Assembly (NCBI GenBank): GCA_900766655.1
Contig: CAAFWE010000296.1
Location: 1-15,892, forward strand
Length of the DNA stretch: 15,892 nucleotides
Reading direction: 5' to 3'
Source: an uncultured Alistipes sp.
GTDB taxonomy: Bacteria; Bacteroidota; Bacteroidia; Bacteroidales; Rikenellaceae
In this document: piece after piece, positions 1-8,387 of the stretch
Layout: every line of letters starts with the position of its first letter
Position numbering within the stretch: position 1 is the first letter of the stretch
The notes under the pieces: model-generated
What the model saw: the letters and a program-made list of their open reading frames with translations, nothing else
Database searches by the model: none
What the model was told of the DNA's origin: nothing
Translations under genes and position numbers: made by a program

Positions 1-161
1 AGGTTTGGCTCGACATTGTCGCCTACGATGCGAACGGTGTCAGCTGTGATTTCATCGTTGATACGATGTGGATTCTCCTTCTCGGGACGGCGTCCGCGAG
101 GAGCATTGTTAGCCGGGCGTGGTCCTGCCGGGCGTGGCGTAAACGGTTTAAATCCTGCCAT
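1..161 (-). CDS. infC: Translation initiation factor IF-3, N-terminal part (runs off left edge)
   Basis: Reading leftwards from an ATG at 161-159 gives 53 codons without a stop before the window ends. The first ~30 residues are basic and Pro/Ala/Arg-rich, followed by the segment RINDEITADTVRIVGDNVEP, which matches the start of the IF-3 N-terminal domain. IF-3 binds the 30S subunit, prevents premature 50S joining and checks start-codon pairing. An in-frame TAA lies three codons before this ATG (170-168), which makes 161 the earliest possible start in this frame. The start is an ordinary ATG, not the AUU known from the autoregulated E. coli gene. The basic extension before the conserved segment makes the protein longer at its N-terminus than E. 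coli IF-3. It follows thrS on the same strand, the usual thrS-infC order. Only the N-terminus is visible. Confidence 0.93.
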   Translation of the reverse strand, partial: MAGFKPFTPRPAGPRPANNAPRGRRPEKENPHRINDEITADTVRIVGDNVEPN

Positions 162-166
162 TCTGT

Positions 167-201
167 TTTAGCTGTTAGCCATTAGCTATTAGCCATTGGC
201 C
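167..201. repeat. Five tandem 7-bp repeats between thrS and infC
   Basis: Read on the minus strand, five consecutive heptamers fit (G/A)GC(T/C)AA(T/C/A): GGCCAAT, GGCTAAT, AGCTAAT, GGCTAAC, AGCTAAA. They fill 35 bp exactly and end 6 bp before the infC start codon, so they would lie in the untranslated leader immediately upstream of infC. Function is unknown. The repeat could be a slippage-prone spacer or a dispersed genomic repeat. Confidence 0.8.
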
Positions 202-206
202 TTTTT

Positions 207-232
207 TAATTTTAATTCTTAATTATCAATTG
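207..232. repeat. AT-rich near-heptad repeat
   Basis: TAATTT, TAATTC, TAATTA and CAATTG start at 207, 213, 220 and 227, a spacing of 6, 7 and 7 bp. The array is next to the GC-containing heptad array and shares its period. Together the two fill most of the 83-bp thrS-infC spacer. No hairpin followed by a U-run is apparent, so this does not look like a terminator. Confidence 0.55.
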
Positions 233-244
233 TTGATCTAGCAA

Positions 245-2182
245 TTAGATTGCCTCAATCTCCTTTGCTACGAGGTCGTTCATATATTTTGCGTACTCCT
301 CGAGAGTCATCGAGCCCTTGTCGCCATCGCCCTGTGCGCGGACAGATACTGTGCGCTCGGCAGCCTCCTTCTCACCTACGATGAGGAGGTAAGGGATACG
401 CTTGAGCTCGTTGTCACGAATCTTACGGCCAATCTTCTCGTTGCGGTCGTCAATCTGTGCGCGAACATCGTGCTGGTTGAGGTATGCAACAACCTCCTCA
501 GCATATTCGTTGTACTTCTCCGAGATAGGGAGTACAACTGCCTGATCAGGTGCGAGCCACAATGGGAACTTACCTGCGGTGTGCTCCAACAATACTGCCA
601 CAAATCGCTCCATCGAGCCGAATGGTGCGCGGTGAATCATAATTGGGCGGTGGAGCTTGTCGTCAGCACCCTTGTAGGTCAAGTCGAAACGCTCTGGGAG
701 GTTGTAGTCCACCTGAATGGTACCCAACTGCCAGCTGCGTCCGAGGGCATCCTTCACCATAAAGTCGAGCTTAGGGCCATAGAATGCAGCCTCGCCATAC
801 TCAACCACAGCGTTCATACCCTTATCCTTGCAGGCCTGAATAATTGCAGCCTCTGCCTTCTCCCAATTCTCGTCCGAGCCGATATACTTGGTCTTATTGT
901 TAGGGTCACGCAACGAAATCTGTGCAGTATAGTTCTCGAACTTCAAGGTCTTGAAGATGTAGAGAACGATATCCATAACCTTCTCGAACTCCTCCAACAA
1001 CTGGTCAGGGCGCACGAAAAGGTGAGCATCATCCTGAGTGAAGGCACGCACGCGAGTCAATCCGTGCAACTCGCCCGACTGCTCGTAGCGGCATACTGTA
1101 CCGAACTCTGCCAAGCGAACTGGGAGATCCTTGTACGAGTGTGGCTTGCTGCGGTAGATCTCGCAGTGGTGAGGGCAGTTCATAGGCTTGAGCAAGTACT
1201 CCTCGCCCTCGATTGGAGTGTGGATAGGCTGGAACGAGTCCTTACCATACTTTGCATAGTGGCCCGAGGTCACATACAAATCCTTGTTTCCGATTGGAGG
1301 GGTGATTACTGGCTGGTAGCCATACTGCTTCTGAATCTGACGCAAGAAACGCTCCAAGCGGTCGCGCAACTCGGCACCCTTTGGCAACCAGAGAGGCAGA
1401 CCCTGACCTACACGCTGCGAGAAGGTGAAGAGCTCCAACTCCTTACCCAACTTGCGGTGGTCGCGCTTCTTTGCCTCCTCGAGCATTGCGAGGTACTCGT
1501 CGAGCATCGACTTCTTAGGGAACGATACACCGTAGATACGGGTGAGCATCTTGTTGTGCTCGTCGCCACGCCAGTAAGCACCAGCTACAGCGGTCAACTT
1601 TATAGCCTTGATATGACCTGTGTGCGGAATGTGTGGACCGCGACAAAGGTCGGTGAATGTACCATTTGTGTAGAACGAGATTGTACCATCCTCCAAGTCC
1701 GAAATAAGCTCGCACTTGTACTCATCGCCCTTCTCGGTGAAGGTCTTGAGTGCCTCAGCCTTCGAAACCTCGGTGCGAACAAGCTCCTCCTTGCCACGAG
1801 CCAACTCGGTCATCTTGGCCTCAATCTTTGCGAGATCGCTCTCGAGGATTGGGGTAGGCGAGTCAACATCGTAGTAGAAGCCCTGCTCGATAGCTGGACC
1901 GATACCAAACTTGATACCTGGGTACAACGCCTGCAACGCCTCAGCGAGGAGGTGCGACGATGTGTGCCAGAAGGCGTGCTTACCCTCGGCATCATCCCAC
2001 TTGAAGAACTTGATGGCGCAATCCTGCACCAATGCGTGCGACATATCTACGGTCGCACCATCTACCGAAGCAGCCAGACAGTCCGCAGCTAAACGAGGGC
2101 TGATACTCTCTGCAACTTGGTAGGCTGTTACCCCCTGCTCGAATTCACGAACCGAGCCATCGGGAAACGAAACTTTAATCAT
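245..2182 (-). CDS. thrS: Threonyl-tRNA synthetase
   Basis: A 645-residue class II aminoacyl-tRNA synthetase that charges tRNA-Thr with threonine in the cytosol; full length for the bacterial family. An N-terminal TGS domain occupies roughly residues 1-62. The editing domain follows, with H73 and H77 of the HxxxH motif and C180 in [11 protein letters not shown]; it removes mischarged serine. The catalytic core spans about 245-540 and has motif 2 (R365 in CRYEQSG) and the expected zinc ligands C336, H387 and H517. The C-terminal anticodon-binding domain begins near residue 548. The start is the ATG at 2182. A 103-bp spacer separates it from pdxA upstream. I see no T-box-like leader there and no clear TAnnTTTG element. 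The next gene downstream is infC. Confidence 0.98.
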   Translation of the reverse strand: MIKVSFPDGSVREFEQGVTAYQVAESISPRLAADCLAASVDGATVDMSHALVQDCAIKFFKWDDAEGKHAFWHTSSHLLAEALQALYPGIKFGIGPAIEQGFYYDVDSPTPILESDLAKIEAKMTELARGKEELVRTEVSKAEALKTFTEKGDEYKCELISDLEDGTISFYTNGTFTDLCRGPHIPHTGHIKAIKLTAVAGAYWRGDEHNKMLTRIYGVSFPKKSMLDEYLAMLEEAKKRDHRKLGKELELFTFSQRVGQGLPLWLPKGAELRDRLERFLRQIQKQYGYQPVITPPIGNKDLYVTSGHYAKYGKDSFQPIHTPIEGEEYLLKPMNCPHHCEIYRSKPHSYKDLPVRLAEFGTVCRYEQSGELHGLTRVRAFTQDDAHLFVRPDQLLEEFEKVMDIVLYIFKTLKFENYTAQISLRDPNNKTKYIGSDENWEKAEAAIIQACKDKGMNAVVEYGEAAFYGPKLDFMVKDALGRSWQLGTIQVDYNLPERFDLTYKGADDKLHRPIMIHRAPFGSMERFVAVLLEHTAGKFPLWLAPDQAVVLPISEKYNEYAEEVVAYLNQHDVRAQIDDRNEKIGRKIRDNELKRIPYLLIVGEKEAAERTVSVRAQGDGDKGSMTLEEYAKYMNDLVAKEIEAI

Positions 2183-2285
2183 ACTGCTTTGTTAAGTTTT
2201 TTAATTGTTTATGTTTTGCGCCTTCACAGCTCCACAATCACGAGACGGATTACTGCTCAGTTGCGCTCTTTTTCTTATTGGTTGT

Positions 2286-3380
2286 TTACTCCTTTTCAGG
2301 CAACTCTTTCAAATCTTTGAGCGAGACATCTCTGCCCTTCTCGCGCTCGAAGTGCTCGAGTGGGTTGCGACTCCAATACTTGTAGTCGCTGCGACGACGG
2401 ATGATGTCGATAGCCTCGTAGATTGCGCTTCGCATCGACTGTGCATCGGCCATATCCTTGCCAGCGATGTCGTAGGCTGTACCGTGGTCGGGCGAGGTGC
2501 GGATGATGTTCAATCCAGCTGTGAAGTTTACCCCCTCGGGCGACAACGCCTTGAATGGAGTGAGTCCCTGGTCGTGATACATTGCGAGGATAGCGTCATA
2601 TTTCTTGTAACCGCCACCTGCAAAGAGACCATCGGCTGCCAATGGGCCAAATGCCAAGACACCCTGATTTGCCGCCTCGATAATGGCTGGGCGAATAATC
2701 TCCTGCTCCTCCGAGCCGAGTAGACCACCATCACCAGCGTGAGGGTTGAGCGAGAGTACCGCAATGCGAGGCTCCACTACGCCAAAGTCCTGCTTGAGGG
2801 TGTGGCGCAGAGCCACAAGCGAAGCGGTAATCTTCTCTGTCGAGAGCGACTCGGCTACCTTATCCACAGGGATGTGTACCGTCTGCAACGCCACGCGAAG
2901 AGTATCGCTGCACATAATCATCATAGGCTCGCCTTCGCTCTTCGATGCGAAATACTCGGTGTGGCCCGTAAAGCCGAAGCCCACCTTCTGCATCGACTCC
3001 TTGTTGATTGGAGCGGTGACAACAGCTGCCAAATCGCCAGCTACGAGATCTGCCGAAGCCTTCTCCAAAGCGTCGAAAGCCTGCTTTGCTGCCTCCTCGG
3101 TAGGGCGGCCTGCTTCGATGCGTGTCGCCTTGTCGCCACACTCCACGAGGTTGATTTTGCCCTTGCGAGCCTCGGCTGCCGAGCGGCAGATGTTGAACTG
3201 CAATGGCTCCACCTCCTCCAACTTGCTGGCGTAGAAATCTGCTATATGTTTTGCGCCATAGACCACAGGGATGAATAACTCCACCATCGATGGATGCGAC
3301 AACGCCTTGAGGATAACCTCCCAGCCGATGCCATTGGTGTCGCCCTGTGTAATGCCTATCTTATGCTTGTATTCCGACAT
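2286..3380 (-). CDS. pdxA: 4-hydroxythreonine-4-phosphate dehydrogenase
   Basis: A 364-residue protein matching PdxA. This enzyme oxidises 4-phosphohydroxy-L-threonine with NAD(P) in the DXP-dependent pathway to pyridoxal 5'-phosphate. The N-terminus IGITQGDTNGIGWE is the family signature. The three metal-binding histidines are present at H140 (in GHTEYFA), H214 (in NPHAGDGG) and H269 (in YHDQGLTPFK), as is the substrate-proximal ITAPINK-like segment (VTAPINKE, near 121). Length is slightly above E. coli PdxA because of a charged C-terminal tail. The ATG at 3380 is the first in frame and is preceded by a promoter-like element at 3418-3411. It lies divergently from the lipoprotein gene and upstream of thrS. 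Confidence 0.96.
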   Translation of the reverse strand: MSEYKHKIGITQGDTNGIGWEVILKALSHPSMVELFIPVVYGAKHIADFYASKLEEVEPLQFNICRSAAEARKGKINLVECGDKATRIEAGRPTEEAAKQAFDALEKASADLVAGDLAAVVTAPINKESMQKVGFGFTGHTEYFASKSEGEPMMIMCSDTLRVALQTVHIPVDKVAESLSTEKITASLVALRHTLKQDFGVVEPRIAVLSLNPHAGDGGLLGSEEQEIIRPAIIEAANQGVLAFGPLAADGLFAGGGYKKYDAILAMYHDQGLTPFKALSPEGVNFTAGLNIIRTSPDHGTAYDIAGKDMADAQSMRSAIYEAIDIIRRRSDYKYWSRNPLEHFEREKGRDVSLKDLKELPEKE

Positions 3381-3410
3381 AAATCTTTCGTTAGTAACTC
3401 TTTAAGAGTA

Positions 3411-3418
3411 CAAAAATA
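3411..3418 (-). promoter_or_regulatory. Putative -7 element of the pdxA promoter
   Basis: The minus strand reads TATTTTTG, matching the Bacteroidetes -7 consensus TAnnTTTG, 30 bp upstream of the pdxA ATG. A TTG lies 21 bp further upstream within the inverted repeat at 3430-3448 and could serve as a weak -33 element. This is a pattern match in a very AT-rich stretch. Confidence 0.5.
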
Positions 3419-3429
3419 TAAATTTTTTA

Positions 3430-3448
3430 CGATAATTTACAATTATCG
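3430..3448. repeat. Inverted repeat (8-bp arms, 3-bp centre) in the divergent promoter region
   Basis: CGATAATT (3430-3437) and AATTATCG (3441-3448) are exact inverted copies separated by TAC. The repeat overlaps the expected -33 region of the pdxA promoter and lies between two divergent genes, the position of an operator. No regulator gene is adjacent, so its role is open. Confidence 0.55.
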
Positions 3449-3509
3449 AACATTTTTTTTGTGTTAGGCTATATTTTTACTACAATTTTAAGTTTTATAT
3501 ATTTTTTCG

Positions 3510-3517
3510 TATATTTG
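3510..3517 (+). promoter_or_regulatory. Putative -7 element of the surface lipoprotein promoter
   Basis: TATATTTG matches the Bacteroidetes TAnnTTTG element exactly. It would place transcription start near 3522-3526 and leave a leader of about 57 nt. The expected -33 TTTG about 20 bp upstream is represented only by a weak T-rich stretch (3486-3496). Confidence 0.6.
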
Positions 3518-3520
3518 TGG

Positions 3521-3535
3521 TTACATATAATGTAA
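3521..3535 (+). promoter_or_regulatory. Small inverted repeat at the predicted transcription start
   Basis: TTACAT (3521-3526) and ATGTAA (3530-3535) form 6-bp arms around ATA, directly after the -7 element. Its position is compatible with an operator or a short 5' hairpin in the lipoprotein mRNA. Chance is possible in such AT-rich DNA. Confidence 0.35.
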
Positions 3536-3581
3536 ACGATTAATCAAGAACAAATCTTAACAACCAAAAACCAAACTTACT

Positions 3582-6500
3582 ATGAAGAATTTGATGAGAA
3601 TTTTCGTAGCAACGGTTGCTCTATTCGCCGTTTCGTGCGTGACAGATACAACCGAAGATGTAGGCGTCGGCCTAACTAATGGCGGTGCCCAGACTACAAT
3701 TGCAATCTCGCTCGAGGAGTCGCGTACACAGCTCGGCGAGAAGGCGGGCGATCTCTATCCACTCTACTGGAGCGAGGGCGACCAAATTTCGATTAATGGC
3801 GTAGCTTCTACTGCGTTGAGCGCAAATGAGGCTGGCTCGGCAGTTGCCACCTTCTCGGTGACAGGCGAGTTGAAGGCCCCTTATTGCATCGCTTATCCTG
3901 CTGCTAATGCAGGTGAGGTAGTCTTCGCTGCTCAGCAGTCGTATGTTGAGGGTACCTTCTCGAATGGTGCTTCGACAATGTATGGCTACAGCGAGAATGG
4001 CGAGGGCATTTCGATGAATCACCTCACAGGTGTTTTGAAGGTGGGCGTTGTTGGTGAGCACAAGCTCGTGCTTGCTCAGGTTTCTACTGCAGACCGCGCT
4101 TCTATCGCAGGTCAGTTCACGCTCGACTTCACTACAGGCGAGCTCGCTGCAACTGCTGCTTCGAAGGAGGTTATCGAGTATTCGTTTGGTGAGGGTGTTC
4201 AGCTCTCGAGCGAGGCAACCTACCTCCACCTTGCAGTTCCAGCAGGTGTTTACGACGAGCTTTACGTTACTTTGTACGATGCTGATGGTGGCGTGATGTA
4301 CGCTACGGTTAAGGCGGGCGACAGCAAGCCTTTGTCGGTAGGCAAGGTGCGCGAGTTTAGCAACAACATAGTCTATGCTCCAAACGCTAACGTCTACGTT
4401 ATTCGCGACAAGGAGTCGTTGAAGGGCTTTGCTGCTGCAGTAAACGAGGCTGGCTCGGCTTATACAACCGATGCTTTGTTGGTTGCTGATGTAGATATGA
4501 CCGGTGAGGACTGGACCTCCATCAACTGGAAGTCGGCAAGCGGTGCTGATGGCGCTGCAAATCTCGCAACCTTCCACGGTAATGGTTACGCAATCAAGGG
4601 TTTGAACGCTCCGTTGTTCGACACCTTGACTGCAAATGTTAAGGGCTTGCACCTCCGCGATGTAAACATCAACGAGACTGCTCGTCCGAATGTTGGCTCG
4701 TTGGCTCGTTGGCTCCGCGCATCGAAGGTTGGCGAGGCTATCGCCAAGCCATTGATCTCGCACTGCTCGACTACAGGTAAGATTACTATCGAGTGTAACG
4801 AGTTCACTTACGATGCTAATCGTGAGCTAGCAGCTTACGGCCCATTCTCGGCAGGTGGTCTCATCGCTACTTGTCTTACAGCCGATATCGAGGATTGCGT
4901 TAATGAGATCGATATGGATATCAAGCGCGTTGTTGCATCGTCGAACACAACTACCCTCTATCCTTGGATTGGTGGTATCGTGGGTTACATCGAGGCTATC
5001 GACCGCACAGGCGACAGCTACACAGCTGAGCTCTGCTCGAACCTCCGTCGTCTCGAGAACAAGGGTGATATCAACTATTTCGACCCTCAGGCAACCTTCA
5101 CCACTTCAGCATACTCGAAGCTCAGTGCTTGTATCGGTGGTATCTTGGGAGCAAATGCAACCAAGGCTACCGCTTGCGAAATGCAAGACCTCGTAAACCG
5201 CGGTAACATCACTATTTCGGGTAAAGTAGGTAACAATACAATGGTTGGTGGTATTGCAGGTCGCCCTGAGACTGCTGATGCGCGCAACTGGTACAACTAT
5301 GGTAAGGTGTCGCAAACAGAGGGTGCAGCTCGCGTTTTGTACTGCGGTGGTGCTGTCGGCTACTCTGCAGCTGCATTGAATAACAACTACACCAACATCC
5401 ACAACTACGGTGAGGTAGAGGTTAAGAATATCGACTTCCTCTCAATCTGTGTTGGTGGTATTTTCGGTGCTACTTTGTCAAATTCGGCATATGAGAAGAC
5501 TAACCGTATCTCGAATGTATCGAACAATGCTTCTGTAACTGTTGCTGATGTTACGCAGTTGACAGGTCACACTACAAATGCATACTTCCGTGTTGGTGGT
5601 ATATCGGCTTGGATTCAGCACAATTTGGAGGATGCGGTTAATAATAAGGAGGGTGTTGTTACCATTAAAAACGCATCGCTCTACAACAACGAGTCGGGCC
5701 TTAACGGCTTCTGCGTTGGTGGTGTTGTTGGTTACAAGACCGTATTCTACACTGATCGTTGCACCAACCACGCAGAGATAAATGTGAATGCTACAACCTC
5801 TACAGTAGATGCTACAATGGCAAAGGCTGATAAGGTTCGTATGAATGTCGGTGGTTGCTTTGGTTGGAAGAGCGATACAACCGGTGACGAGTGCGTAAAC
5901 AATGGTAATATCAATGTTAGCGGTAGCTATGTTGGTCGCTTGTGTGTCGGTGGTGTAGTAGGTGTGGGTAGCTCAAACTACTCGGCAACCACTTGGAGAA
6001 GCAACATTTGGACAAACCTTACAAACAATGGTGACGTCACTATTAAGGATGGTACACTCGCACAGCACGTAGCTTCGATTGGTGGTATTATGGCTTGGAC
6101 TCAGGCTGGTGTTGAGGGCGCTACCAACAACGGTGATGTCTACATCGGCACTGGATACAAGGCCTGCAATGAGAACCATTTCTCAACAATGTTTGCTTAT
6201 GTCGCAAAGACTACTACAAACTTCAAGAATGTGACTAACAAGGGTAACCTCACAATCGCTAATATGGCCTATACTGCTGTCGTATATGCAGGTGGTCTAT
6301 TCGGTTATGCACTTGAGAATGGTTCGTACCCAGGCATTGATGGTGCTTACCAATATGGTAAGGTATCTATCAACGCAAGTCGTCCTGCTCGTACAGTATG
6401 GAAGGATGAGTTGACTTCGGGTGCAACAATGGCTACAGGTAATATCGGTGGCTTCCTTGGCGGTTTGCTCAATGACGCTATTGTGTATGAGGGTGCATCG

Positions 6501-7778
6501 ATGGATATCAATATCTCATCGATGACATCATTCACCGCTAAGAATGCAACTTCTGCTGATGTTGGTAACATCCAGTATGGTGAGATTGCTTGGGGTATGA
6601 AGGACTATCCTACAAACTGTACCAACTACGCAGACTTCACTTTGACAGGTACAATCGGTGGTACATTCTACTCGGGCATGTTCGGTGCACCTTACAACTA
6701 CTCGCGTAAGAACTGTACAAACTATGGTACTCAGACTATCAACGCCACCATCAAGACAAACTGCTTCCCATCGCACGGTTGCTACGATGGCGCGGCAAAT
6801 GCTACATTCGTAAATTGCCACAACCACGGTGATATCGTATTCGGTCCTAAGTGCAAGATCTCACGACAGCTCCGTACTGGTATGATGTATGCCAAGATTG
6901 AGACTGCGGACAAGACCAATGTTATTGATGGTTGCTCGAACTCGGGTAATATCATCGTAGAGAAGGGTGCAACTATTGGTACTGAGTGTCGTCTTGGTAT
7001 GGCTGTAGGTTGCCAGGTAAGAGGTCGTGTCCTCATTCGCAATGGCTTCACCAACACAGGTAACATCTCGTTTGCAGGTGCAAGCAACGGTACCAACTCC
7101 GTTAACCCACTCTGCTTGGGCGGTATTATCGGTAACTCGGCAAACAACGGAGAGGGTGATAGCAACGCATCTTCGTATGCTCTCGCAGCAGGTGCTACTA
7201 TTGGTGCTGTCGCGTACCCTGCAGGTGGCTGGACTGGCGATGTTGTAAACAAGGGTAATATTACCTACACTGGTACTTGCAAGAATGGTGTGACAATCGG
7301 TGGATTATTTGCTTCGGCCAAGTCGCCTCACTCAGCATACCCATTCCCAACTGGTGCGAGATTTGTCTACACAGGTGATATCTCGGCGTCGGGTACATTT
7401 GTAAAGGCTACTACAGCAACCGATACAACAGCGTCGGTAGAGTTGATTAACGGTGTCGGTGGTATCTACGGATACAGCAATATCGCAAACCTTGTAGTTG
7501 AGAATGCCGAGGTCTACACGAATATCACTGCTTCGGGGTATCCGAATGTAGGTATGTTGTTCGGCTTCGCTCGTACTGCAAATGCCTACGCTAAGAACTG
7601 TAAGGTGGGTGGCTCAACTGCAAAAGAGTACAACACCGAGGACGAGGAGTATATTACAACCTATCTCACTGCGTCAAACTACTACAAGTATATCTACGCT
7701 AGTGGCGCATCTACCGATTGGAGTGGCACTGACAACTACGATGGATGTACTTGGTTGTCGAGCAAGCCAGCAAATTAA
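3582..7778 (+). CDS. Large surface-exposed lipoprotein: fimbrillin-like head and GLUG-like repeat array
   Basis: A 1398-residue protein. Residues 1-18 are a lipoprotein signal peptide (MKNLMRIF followed by a hydrophobic core) with lipobox AVSC, so Cys19 should be lipidated. The residues after it (VTDTTED) are acidic, as in the Bacteroidetes signal that sends lipoproteins to the cell surface. Residues ~37-265 resemble fimbrillin/Mfa-like heads (RTQLGEK, then LYWSEGDQIS). Next comes the prelude typical of GLUG proteins (ESLKGFAAAVN, DVDMTGEDW, FHGNGYAIKGL; ~275-350). Residues ~380-1360 are about 19 degenerate units, each with a loop such as TNNGDVTI, VNRGNITI or HNYGEVEV and usually a VGGIVGY-like segment. 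This suggests a long right-handed beta-helix. The C-terminus has no sorting domain that I recognise. Likely an adhesin or extracellular structural protein; its ligand cannot be read from the sequence. It has its own promoter-like element and is followed after 23 bp by a 38-codon gene. Confidence 0.85.
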   Translation: MKNLMRIFVATVALFAVSCVTDTTEDVGVGLTNGGAQTTIAISLEESRTQLGEKAGDLYPLYWSEGDQISINGVASTALSANEAGSAVATFSVTGELKAPYCIAYPAANAGEVVFAAQQSYVEGTFSNGASTMYGYSENGEGISMNHLTGVLKVGVVGEHKLVLAQVSTADRASIAGQFTLDFTTGELAATAASKEVIEYSFGEGVQLSSEATYLHLAVPAGVYDELYVTLYDADGGVMYATVKAGDSKPLSVGKVREFSNNIVYAPNANVYVIRDKESLKGFAAAVNEAGSAYTTDALLVADVDMTGEDWTSINWKSASGADGAANLATFHGNGYAIKGLNAPLFDTLTANVKGLHLRDVNINETARPNVGSLARWLRASKVGEAIAKPLISHCSTTGKITIECNEFTYDANRELAAYGPFSAGGLIATCLTADIEDCVNEIDMDIKRVVASSNTTTLYPWIGGIVGYIEAIDRTGDSYTAELCSNLRRLENKGDINYFDPQATFTTSAYSKLSACIGGILGANATKATACEMQDLVNRGNITISGKVGNNTMVGGIAGRPETADARNWYNYGKVSQTEGAARVLYCGGAVGYSAAALNNNYTNIHNYGEVEVKNIDFLSICVGGIFGATLSNSAYEKTNRISNVSNNASVTVADVTQLTGHTTNAYFRVGGISAWIQHNLEDAVNNKEGVVTIKNASLYNNESGLNGFCVGGVVGYKTVFYTDRCTNHAEINVNATTSTVDATMAKADKVRMNVGGCFGWKSDTTGDECVNNGNINVSGSYVGRLCVGGVVGVGSSNYSATTWRSNIWTNLTNNGDVTIKDGTLAQHVASIGGIMAWTQAGVEGATNNGDVYIGTGYKACNENHFSTMFAYVAKTTTNFKNVTNKGNLTIANMAYTAVVYAGGLFGYALENGSYPGIDGAYQYGKVSINASRPARTVWKDELTSGATMATGNIGGFLGGLLNDAIVYEGASMDINISSMTSFTAKNATSADVGNIQYGEIAWGMKDYPTNCTNYADFTLTGTIGGTFYSGMFGAPYNYSRKNCTNYGTQTINATIKTNCFPSHGCYDGAANATFVNCHNHGDIVFGPKCKISRQLRTGMMYAKIETADKTNVIDGCSNSGNIIVEKGATIGTECRLGMAVGCQVRGRVLIRNGFTNTGNISFAGASNGTNSVNPLCLGGIIGNSANNGEGDSNASSYALAAGATIGAVAYPAGGWTGDVVNKGNITYTGTCKNGVTIGGLFASAKSPHSAYPFPTGARFVYTGDISASGTFVKATTATDTTASVELINGVGGIYGYSNIANLVVENAEVYTNITASGYPNVGMLFGFARTANAYAKNCKVGGSTAKEYNTEDEEYITTYLTASNYYKYIYASGASTDWSGTDNYDGCTWLSSKPAN

Positions 7779-7801
7779 TAACCTCTTAAAAAGTTACGAT
7801 T

Positions 7802-7918
7802 ATGAAGAATTACTTGAAACCAGAATTTGATATTTACGACATCGTAGCCGAGAGAGGTTACGGCGATAGCGTAGGACTGCCGGGCTTCGGCACCGAACAA
7901 GACGAACTCGTCTACTAA
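7802..7918 (+). CDS. Small 38-residue peptide of unknown function
   Basis: ATG at 7802 to TAA at 7916-7918, 23 bp after the lipoprotein stop and directly before a strong terminator, so probably the last gene of the same transcript. The peptide begins MKNYLKPEFDIYDIVAERGY, then has a Gly/Pro-rich GLPGFG and an acidic end, EQDELVY. From memory, Bacteroidales genomes hold many short unannotated peptides with an MKKY-x-KPE start followed by a hydrophobic/acidic segment, often near surface-protein genes; this one fits that shape. It has no signal peptide and no membrane segment. It could be a peptide precursor, a regulatory peptide or an expressed remnant. The compact placement between the stop and the terminator supports it being real. 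Confidence 0.6.
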   Translation: MKNYLKPEFDIYDIVAERGYGDSVGLPGFGTEQDELVY

Positions 7919-7921
7919 GAG

Positions 7922-7950
7922 AAATGGGGCTCAAACGAGCCCCATTTTCT
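7922..7950 (+). terminator. Intrinsic terminator of the lipoprotein/peptide transcript
   Basis: AATGGGGCTC (7923-7932) pairs perfectly with GAGCCCCATT (7937-7946), extended by one A-T pair, around an AAAC loop. TTTTCTT follows. It starts 3 bp after the 38-codon gene. Read on the minus strand the same hairpin is followed by a weaker T-rich ATTTCTCTT, so it may also stop the convergent operon that ends at 8027. Confidence 0.88.
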
Positions 7951-8026
7951 TGCTTTTCAGCGATTTTGTATAACTTGTTTTTTTGTACTATGAGTTAACT
8001 CTCGACCGATGTACGCGGTCGGTCGG

Positions 8027-8317
8027 TTACTCCTTTTCGATCTTGAAACCGAGCTTGCGGATAAGCTTCAGCGTGCCGAGTGCGGTGTCGCGGTCGTAGG
8101 CCTTCTCCACCTCGGGCAGTTCCTCGTAGGGGATTAGACAAGGGTGGGTTTTGAGTTCGTCGCTACGCTCCTCGCCAAGTACCCATCCCTGCTTGATGCG
8201 GCTCTCGGCCCACACTTCGTGGACATTCTTGGCCATTTGCTCTATCAGCACATTCAACTCCTCGGGCAACTGGACATCTGAGGTGTCCATCGGTTGCGGT
8301 ACATACATTTTTCCCAT
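8027..8317 (-). CDS. Stand-alone RyR-domain protein
   Basis: A 96-residue protein that is essentially one ryanodine-receptor (RyR) domain. Visible signature elements are NVHEVWAESR (31-40), QGWVLGEERSDE (43-54), THPCLIPYEELP (57-68), EKAYDRDTA (71-79) and TLKLIRKLGF (82-91). These correspond one for one to the RyR repeat of animal ryanodine receptors and to residues 235-324 of the protein at 13678-14793 in this operon. I chose the ATG at 8317 because it begins exactly where the homology begins. A longer frame from 8425 would overlap the preceding gene by 38 bp and add a basic segment with no counterpart in the paralogue. It is the last gene of the operon, 70 bp after its neighbour. RyR domains in bacteria have been proposed to bind nucleotide-type ligands; this protein has no effector of its own, so a sensor or adaptor role is my inference. 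Confidence 0.9.
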   Translation of the reverse strand: MGKMYVPQPMDTSDVQLPEELNVLIEQMAKNVHEVWAESRIKQGWVLGEERSDELKTHPCLIPYEELPEVEKAYDRDTALGTLKLIRKLGFKIEKE

Positions 8318-8387
8318 TGTTGTTTCTCTTAAAAGTTTACTATATAGAGCAACTTCCGTGCTGAAATCTATCAGACGAGACAACCGC

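Noticed and set aside
470..2092. A 540-codon open frame on the plus strand
   Set aside because: It lies antisense to thrS, whose motifs are all intact. The translation has no recognisable domain and reflects codon bias of the real gene.
2183..2285. T-box or other riboswitch in the thrS leader
   Set aside because: The 103-bp spacer has no specifier-loop or T-box-like sequence and no clear terminator/antiterminator pair.
3672..4763. A 363-codon open frame on the minus strand inside the lipoprotein gene
   Set aside because: Antisense shadow. The plus-strand frame has a signal peptide, lipobox and repeats; this one has no domain and no promoter.
4000..7700. Possible DNA repeat array or CRISPR in the lipoprotein region
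   Set aside because: The repetition is at protein level and strongly diverged in DNA. There are no identical direct repeats with uniform spacers and no cas genes.
8004..8021. Hairpin as a terminator right after the operon end
   Set aside because: The 6-bp CGACCG/CGGTCG stem on the minus strand is not followed by a T-run. The hairpin at 7922-7950 is a better candidate.
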